Assembly (NCBI GenBank): GCA_034769895.1
Contig: CM068370.1
Location: 39,239,344-39,303,343, forward strand
Reading direction: 5' to 3'
DNA length: 64,000 nucleotides
From: Magicicada septendecula
Lineage: Eukaryota; Arthropoda; Insecta; Hemiptera; Cicadidae
Shown here: positions 57,906 through 64,000 of the stretch, one piece after another
How positions within the stretch are numbered: position 1 is the stretch's first letter
How the letters are laid out: each line of letters starts with the position of its first letter
Position numbers and translations under genes: made by a program
The notes under the pieces: generated by a model
The model's database searches: none
Seen by the model: only the letters and a program-made list of their open reading frames with translations
Told to the model about the DNA's origin: nothing

Positions 57906-58204
57906 TATTATTTCTATATATATATATTGTAGCATGACAGATAATCCACACAAATACATTACTCAATGATCATTAATAAAGCTCTAATATATGGAATATT
58001 CAGATGAGAATTAATTAAAATGCACTGTTTAATAATATATTCACAAGAAAGGTTGAATAAAGAAAATTTCTGCAAATAATATAATATAATACAAATTTAA
58101 AAACCCAGAAGACTAAAAATAATAATAACAAAATTACCCAGGTAAGATAGAAGCAGGCAATTAATATACCCTGTCAAAGAAACCAGACCAGAAAAAACAA
58201 AGCT
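57906..58204. other. Junction DNA right of the NUMT
   Basis: A short (TA)n run at about 57913-57926, then AT-rich nuclear DNA. No feature recognised. The exact breakpoint would need alignment with the species' mtDNA. Confidence 0.4.
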
Positions 58205-58897
58205 ACTGAAGACAGAAGAAAGAAGAAAGAAGAATAATTAAAACTAGAGAAGAAAGAAGAACTAATTAAAACTACTACTACTGAAGAATGAAGAAAGAAG
58301 AATAATTAAGATCAAGGAAGAAAGAAGACTAATTAAAACTAAAGAAGAAAGAAGAACAATCAAAGCTACTGAAGAATGAAGAAAGAAGAACAATCAAAGA
58401 TACAGAAGAAAGAAGAAGGAAGAATAATTAAAACTAGAGAAGAAAGAAGAACTAATTAAAACTACTACTACTGAAGAGAGAAGAAAGAAGAATAATTAAA
58501 ATCAAGGAAGAAAGAAGACTAATTAAAACTAGAGAAGAAAGAAGACTAATTAAAACTAAAGAAGAAAGAAGACTAATTAAAACTACAGAAGAAGGAAGAA
58601 AGAAGAACAATCAAAACTCAAAGAAGAAAGAAGAATAATCCAAAACTAAATCTACTGAAGAAAGAAGAAGGAAGACTAATTAAAACTACTACTACAGAAG
58701 AAGGAAGAAGGAAGAAGAACCAAACTCAAAGAAGAAAGAAGAATAATAAAAATAAAAACTACAGAAGAAAGAAGAAAGAAGACTAATTAAAAATACTACT
58801 ACTGAAGAAGGAAGAAAGAAGAACAATCAAAGCTACTGAAGACAGAAGAAAGAAGAACAATCAAAGCTACTGAAGAAGGAAGAAAGAAGAATAATTA
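58205..58897. repeat. GAA-rich minisatellite
   Basis: Tandem but irregular units of gaagaaagaagaa followed by taattaaaacta or caatcaaagctactga, some with an extra actactact. Units are roughly 30-50 bp. The plus strand is almost free of G outside the GAA motif and strongly purine-rich over about 690 bp. Confidence 0.85.
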
Positions 58898-61590
58898 AGA
58901 CGATCCATATAAAACAAAAACCCCATAGGGAAAGAACCCCCAAAAAACCCCAAAATCAATGAATGCCCAAAGAGAAAGTATAACACCCTAAAAAACCATA
59001 TCACTGTAAAACTGACAAAAACTAAAAGTGTTAGTAGTATTAAATATAAGTGCATTCAAAAAGTTATTATTTAGTTTGTATAGACAAGTCTTCACAGTTC
59101 CCCCATGGTTGAATATTTCATATTAAAAGCTAGAAAAAGACTAGTAAATATATTGATAATTCACCATAGACAAGTGCAAGTGATCAAATTATAAATAATA
59201 AACTTTAAAAGGGTACATGAGTTGCAGTACATAGTAACAAACTTTAAGTTTTGTGAACAGTGCCTACTTTGATAATGAAGTAGTAATATTACTAAATAAA
59301 AGCTACTAAAGCGATATGAACATTCCATAGAATGGAATATAACTCAGGTAGCTAGGGTTATACTTTAAGAGGGGGTATAAATTTTATAAATGGGGAATTA
59401 CAGAACAAACTGTTTATGATGAAGTTTATAGAAGGTGTTAACAATTATATATGGAACCAGGATGTTAGGTTCCTATTACATATAACATTTAGATAAATAA
59501 GGGTTAGTCATAAGAGATATTAGTATTATAACTGTTATTTTATTGTTCAGTTTAATTTAGGAATGCACTGTCTAAAAATAGATATCATTCCAATGTTGTA
59601 GAAATACTCTTTATTATGTTATTAGATAATATACTAAGCAATGTTATTCAGAACACTAGTTGTGATATAGAGAGATGTTATATGTTAATTATATAATCAA
59701 TAATTTATGTTATACCAGTCAGAGAAGGATATAAAATAGCTACATTAATAAAACATTTGGAAATTAGCCACACATCAGATCTAGGCCAAAGAATAAATTT
59801 AAACTGCAGAATAATTAACAAACCTAGTCTTATAAACCATATAAAATGACAATATTCAGGCAAAATAAACTCAACATATCAAATACTATGTAAATAAGGC
59901 TTTCTAAAGATATGGTCATTATAGGAGTAAAATTATTTAATTGTCTAATAAAATACCATTAAAACTGAAATAGATTAACTGACACTATCCTAGGGGAAGT
60001 CATATACAATTGAATTATATTAAAAAACCATCATTAGTATACTAAATTGCAATAAAATAAGTGAGAATTGATAATTATACAAATTTCAGATTTCATAGAA
60101 TAATAATTATATTAGGTAAAATGGCTATTATTTACATAGAAGACAGGAAGTATAATTTTAGGCCTACCTCCCAAAAAATTATAAGAAATATAATTTTCAG
60201 ATAAAACTTTGTAATACTAACTTAATTACTATCAAAATAAGTAGAATAGAATAGTGAAAACGAATATGTATTTTATATTTCAAACAGTTAACTAATAACG
60301 AATTTATTTTTTGAACATAAAGTACATTTTTAAAGTGTATCGGAAGTTATGGCAAATTTAAACAATGTATGAGATATATTATATAGGCTAAGACTTTCAT
60401 GAGACGAAGGAAATACAGACAGTTCATTATTATGCGTTGACGAGTGCACTTAAAGTAACCTTTTGCCAGAATTAACCTTTAATGGCGTTTATGTTATAAA
60501 CCGTACTTCAGTGAAAATTTGAAAATAATTATTTTAAACTATTTTATACAGTGTGAAGTGGTGAAAGTGACCTATGAACACAGTAACACTAATAAATTGA
60601 ACCACACATAACTAGATAAGCAGAATAACACTGATATTACACAAAATACAGACCGATATTTCGAGGTTAAAAACGACACACATAAACACTACGAGATATA
60701 TCCAGTGACAACATTTTACACCAAGTGAACTATTCCATCATACACCAGTGACATTTAAATATATCCAGGACGATCGTATACAATTGCTGAGAGCATTTAC
60801 TCGAAGAAAGGACATCTTTATTACAACAAAACTTTCATCAACGCTGGAGGCTTCCTTGCGCATGCGTCAGTCAACCATTTTGATCAGGTCCGCTGCAGTA
60901 CAGAAACGACATGGCTACTATTGGTTCGAAATCAAATCATATATAAACTTTTAATATTTTTAATTATTATTGTATTGTTAAATTTTAAGACATTTAATAA
61001 GTGTAAGTGTTATACTTTCCTTCCCACAACCTTCTCTGGCTATATATTTTAATAACCGTTTAAAGAACCCTAGGTTATAATACCAATATAAATTGTTTAT
61101 ATCGACCGGCCCTGAGCGAGTCGATACTGCATTATAATATCAATTTTAATCAAACAATTTCATTATTTTTTGTTAATAAACATTCTGTATCGGTAAATTG
61201 GAGTTGATTTTTTATTATAAAAAAGACTTAACAAGTAATTAATGAAGAAACCCAACTAACTGAAGGGCGGTATACACGAAACAACAACGTTTCAAAAAGA
61301 AGAAGAAGAGAGCCGTCTTTCATTCAAACTTGGAGTTAACAAGATTATCTTTTCAACAAAATTACTGAAATGACACTGTTACTAGAATAACCACGATACC
61401 ATTTCATTTATAATTACAACCGACTAACTCGATTTGTTCCTAAATTTTAAGAACAAGTTACCCAAAAAACATTTTCCAGAAAATTAAAATTTTTTTTTAT
61501 AAAATTGTAAATTTTATTTTTATTTTTTCAAATTGCTACAACAGCAATATACACAGATTTTATTTGTAACTACGAAGACTAGGAACATTA
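58898..61590. other. Long AT-rich region without recognised gene
   Basis: About 2.7 kb, A-rich on the plus strand. No supported reading frame. The right part (about 60,700-61,590) probably contains the LTR of the element whose leader and ORF follow, but I could not define its ends. Confidence 0.4.
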
Positions 61591-61595
61591 CCAAA

Positions 61596-62034
61596 TTGAC
61601 GTTTCCGGAGCGGAACGTCAGAAAACTACACACATACATACATAAAATATTTTGTTACAGGACTTCATTGTATTATTACAAATTTGGCTTCCATCGCGGG
61701 GCTTCATTGGAGGCGAAAACATTGAATTATTACAAAATTGACGTATCCAACGTGGGACAGAATAACACGACAGAAATATTATTTATCATTTATTTATTAT
61801 TACTAGCACAATTCATTGTTCATATTACAAAATTTGGCTAGCCCAACCAGTGGGGCTTACAGGAGAACACAATCAACATACATCGATATTTATTATTATT
61901 ACTAACACCACTAATTGTATTATTACAAATTTGACGAACCCAACTTGTGGGGCTTGATTACATCGGAATTTTAGAACACCATAGAACAGTAAATAATTGT
62001 ATTATTACAAATTTGGCGTCCAACTAAAGGGCTG
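61596..62034 (+). repeat. Six diverged repeats with primer-site-like cores
   Basis: A motif close to attattacaaatttggc followed by a degenerate ccaac-gtggggctt occurs at about 61596, 61684, 61738, 61834, 61931 and 62013, spaced 54-97 bp. The cores resemble the insect tRNA-Lys primer site TGGCGCCCAACGTGGGGC to different degrees. They lie directly upstream of the ORF starting at 62119. Confidence 0.6.
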
Positions 62035-62118
62035 TAATTACGGGTTGAAAGGTGGTAATTACTTACCCAATTCCTAATTCAGCTTGGCAGCGGTTAGTCA
62101 GCCAGGGAATCAGGGAAG

Positions 62119-63486
62119 ATGATGCGTCGTGCCACATCAAAGAAGAGAGCGGCGGAGGCCGAGAAAGAACTCGATATGGAGGATAAGGAGGCGACCCCAG
62201 TGGAGGACGTGGAAGAGATACTAGAACGGGTAGAACATTAACAACCAGCACCACCAGAGAAACAACCCGAAATACCCACTCAAACAGGGGACGTCCATGT
62301 CCAAGACCAGGAGAAATCCAAAACAACAGAAGAAAGTAAAATGGACAAATTAATGGAAATGTTCATGCAAATAAGGAAGGACAACCAAGCAACAAAGGAA
62401 GAGTTGAAAAAGGACATGGAAGAAAACAGCAAGAAGATGGAAGAAAACTTAAGGAAGGACAACCAAGCAACAAAAGAAGAGTTGAAGAATGATAACCAAT
62501 CGTTAAAAGAAGAATTGAAGAAGGACAACCAAGAAACAAAGGAAGAATTGAAGAAGAAGATTGAAGACACCCATAAGAGAATAGAGGAAACCAGCAAAGA
62601 AATGAAGAAAGACAACCGATCTTTAAGCCGGAAAATTGATGAAACTAATCAGAAAATGGAGGAAACCAGCAAAAAGATGGAAGAAAAATTGGAGGAGAAT
62701 AACAAGAAAATGGAAGAGAAGATGGGGGAGAGGTTAGAAGAGTTAAGGGAGGATAACCGACGATGGCATAAGGAAATGAAAGAAGACAGGGAAGAGGAAA
62801 GAAGGGATAGAAAAGAATACAGACAAATCTTGAAGGAAGGTTTGAGTGGAATAGATAAAAACGTCACATCCTTGGATGAAGAATTGTATAAGACACTGGA
62901 CAACAGCAAACCAGAACGAAAGGAAATACCAAACAATAAAACAGTGGAGCCAGTGATAGTGTTACCTGAAAAGAAAACGAACGGGAAGAAAGAAAATACT
63001 AAGGATATGGAAGTGAAACCAAGGGAAATGAGAAAAAGGCATCCAAAGAAATTAATGAAAAGAAAGGAAGAAATGGAAATGATGAACCATGGTTTAGTTG
63101 ATAATGATAATATCCCTATTACCAACCATGAAGAAATCGTGAGTTCCAGAAATTATGGAAGTAGACTGATGGTAATCTCAGAGATGGTTTACCAGCAGAC
63201 AGTAGTTTACCACTGGGAAGTGATCAGAGGTAAATGGAATACAACCGGGATGGAAATATATGGTAGATTGTCAATGGTATCATTGATCATTGATGGACCA
63301 GAGACGTACTGGTGTATAAAACACTATGATAGAGGGAGCCGAATAAGCTTAGCAGCCAACAAAGGAATAGCAGCTAGAAAAATGAAATACAAGACAAAGG
63401 CCAGAGATGTCACTAGTACCGGAACGATGATGAAGACTATGGTCATCCGGACAATGAGAGCAAATGAAGTGACAGACTACGGTTAA
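62119..63486 (+). pseudogene. Coiled-coil Gag-like ORF with one premature stop
   Basis: An ATG at 62119 opens a frame (MMRRATSKKRAAEAEKEL) that meets a single TAA near 62240 and then continues open in the same frame to 63486, including a Met at 62341. Residues from there form a long, strongly charged coiled coil with repeats of KDNQATKEELKK type. A less charged C-terminal part follows (MVYQQTVVYHWEVIRGKW, RLSMVSLIIDGPETYW). There is no recognised capsid, zinc finger or enzyme motif within the window. Position after primer-site-like repeats suggests Gag of another LTR element that runs off the window. The stop may be a single substitution. Confidence 0.55.
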
Positions 63487-64000
63487 GTCTAATACCATAC
63501 ACCTCCACAAAAAGGGACTGATGTTATGATAACCGGCAACGGCAAAAAACCTATGTCAAAGAAAAAGAAATTATGAGCAACTGTCCAGCCTAATAAAAAT
63601 CTTCAACCTGGGTATATAAAAGAAAAACAATTATAAGAAGTACATTTGAAGTAAAGAAAAGAAGAGAGCTAATACCATATTTAGGGTAATAATATGATAG
63701 GTTAACCATATTTATGAAAAAACATTATGAATAATTGAATGAATGGAAGATTGAAGGATTAAATTACTAAATTCAAAAATGAAGTAAGGACTACTTACTA
63801 CCAAATATTTATGAAAAAACTTTATGGACAAGAGAAAATGAATTTTGAATTAAACCTAAAAATTCAAAAATGAAGTAATGACTACTTACTACCTATTATT
63901 TAGAAAACAATTTATGAATCAAAGAGAAAATGAATTTTGAATTAAATCATCAAAATTCAAAAACCCAAGTAAAAACAATTTACTACCTTATTTTAAAAAC
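63487..64000. other. Downstream part of the right-hand element, no gene seen
   Basis: AT-rich DNA containing three copies of a motif near aaattcaaaaatgaagtaagactacttactacc (about 63770, 63866 and 63951, diverged), spaced 85-95 bp. No polymerase motif is visible before the window ends. Confidence 0.45.

Noticed and set aside
58205..58897. CRISPR array
   Set aside because: The repeats are irregular and purine-rich without uniform unique spacers, and the DNA is eukaryotic.
62649..63125. 158-codon minus-strand frame opposite the coiled-coil ORF
   Set aside because: Low-complexity Ser/Leu/Phe shadow of the Lys/Glu-rich coding strand.

Overview
The window is insect nuclear DNA dominated by mobile elements, with one long nuclear copy of mitochondrial DNA (NUMT). 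The insect assignment rests on the mitochondrial block. It keeps the ancestral insect order I-Q-M-ND2-W-C-Y-COX1-L2-COX2-K-D-ATP8-ATP6-COX3-G-ND3-A-R-N-S1-E-F-ND5-H-ND4, and its frames stay open only with the invertebrate mitochondrial code (TGA=Trp, AGA=Ser). I cannot name the order or species. No complete intact host gene is visible; the only host-like pieces are a C2H2 zinc-finger exon (8309-10481, frameshifted) and a 36-codon terminal exon (4047-4157).

Layout. 1-3932: pol-less LTR element (element C, minus strand), cut by the window edge. 4047-8310: host-like exon, Penelope GIY-YIG fragment, Gypsy integrase plus LTR remnant, Harbinger-like remnant. 8309-10481: about 23 C2H2 fingers. 11510-16990: LINE fragment, two solo LTRs with 4-bp target duplications, and a mariner holding a TTAA-flanked MITE. 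18517-20588: head-to-head Penelope pair. 20885-25790: LINE pieces and a pogo-like MITE. 27924-28125: AT palindrome. 28453-about 57905: NUMT, split inside COX1 by a 20.6-kb LTR element. 58205-58897: GAA-rich minisatellite. 61596 to the end: a further LTR-type element with PBS-like repeats and a coiled-coil ORF.

Element A (30004-50646) is a Ty3/Gypsy-type LTR retrotransposon with 1126-bp LTRs, a CCTG target duplication in COX1, a tRNA-Lys-type primer site, gag, a decayed pro-pol, about 4 kb of noncoding 3' sequence, and a polypurine tract. Its Gag ends in a RanBP2-type zinc finger between RGG-rich segments instead of the usual CCHC knuckle. It has been hit by element B (33574-41202, minus, pol-less, AAAC duplication, in protease), a solo LTR (43317-44513, ACCA duplication, in integrase) and a Penelope inverted pair (45806-46727).

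Elements A, B and C have diverged LTRs and coding parts but share a 3' terminal module: a GGATCTC/GAGA-GTCC hairpin, an internal G tract, a second hairpin with a compensatory base-pair change, and the polypurine tract. This looks like one autonomous family with pol-less relatives that keep a structured 3' region and their own Gag-like ORFs. It is the best candidate here for an undescribed system.
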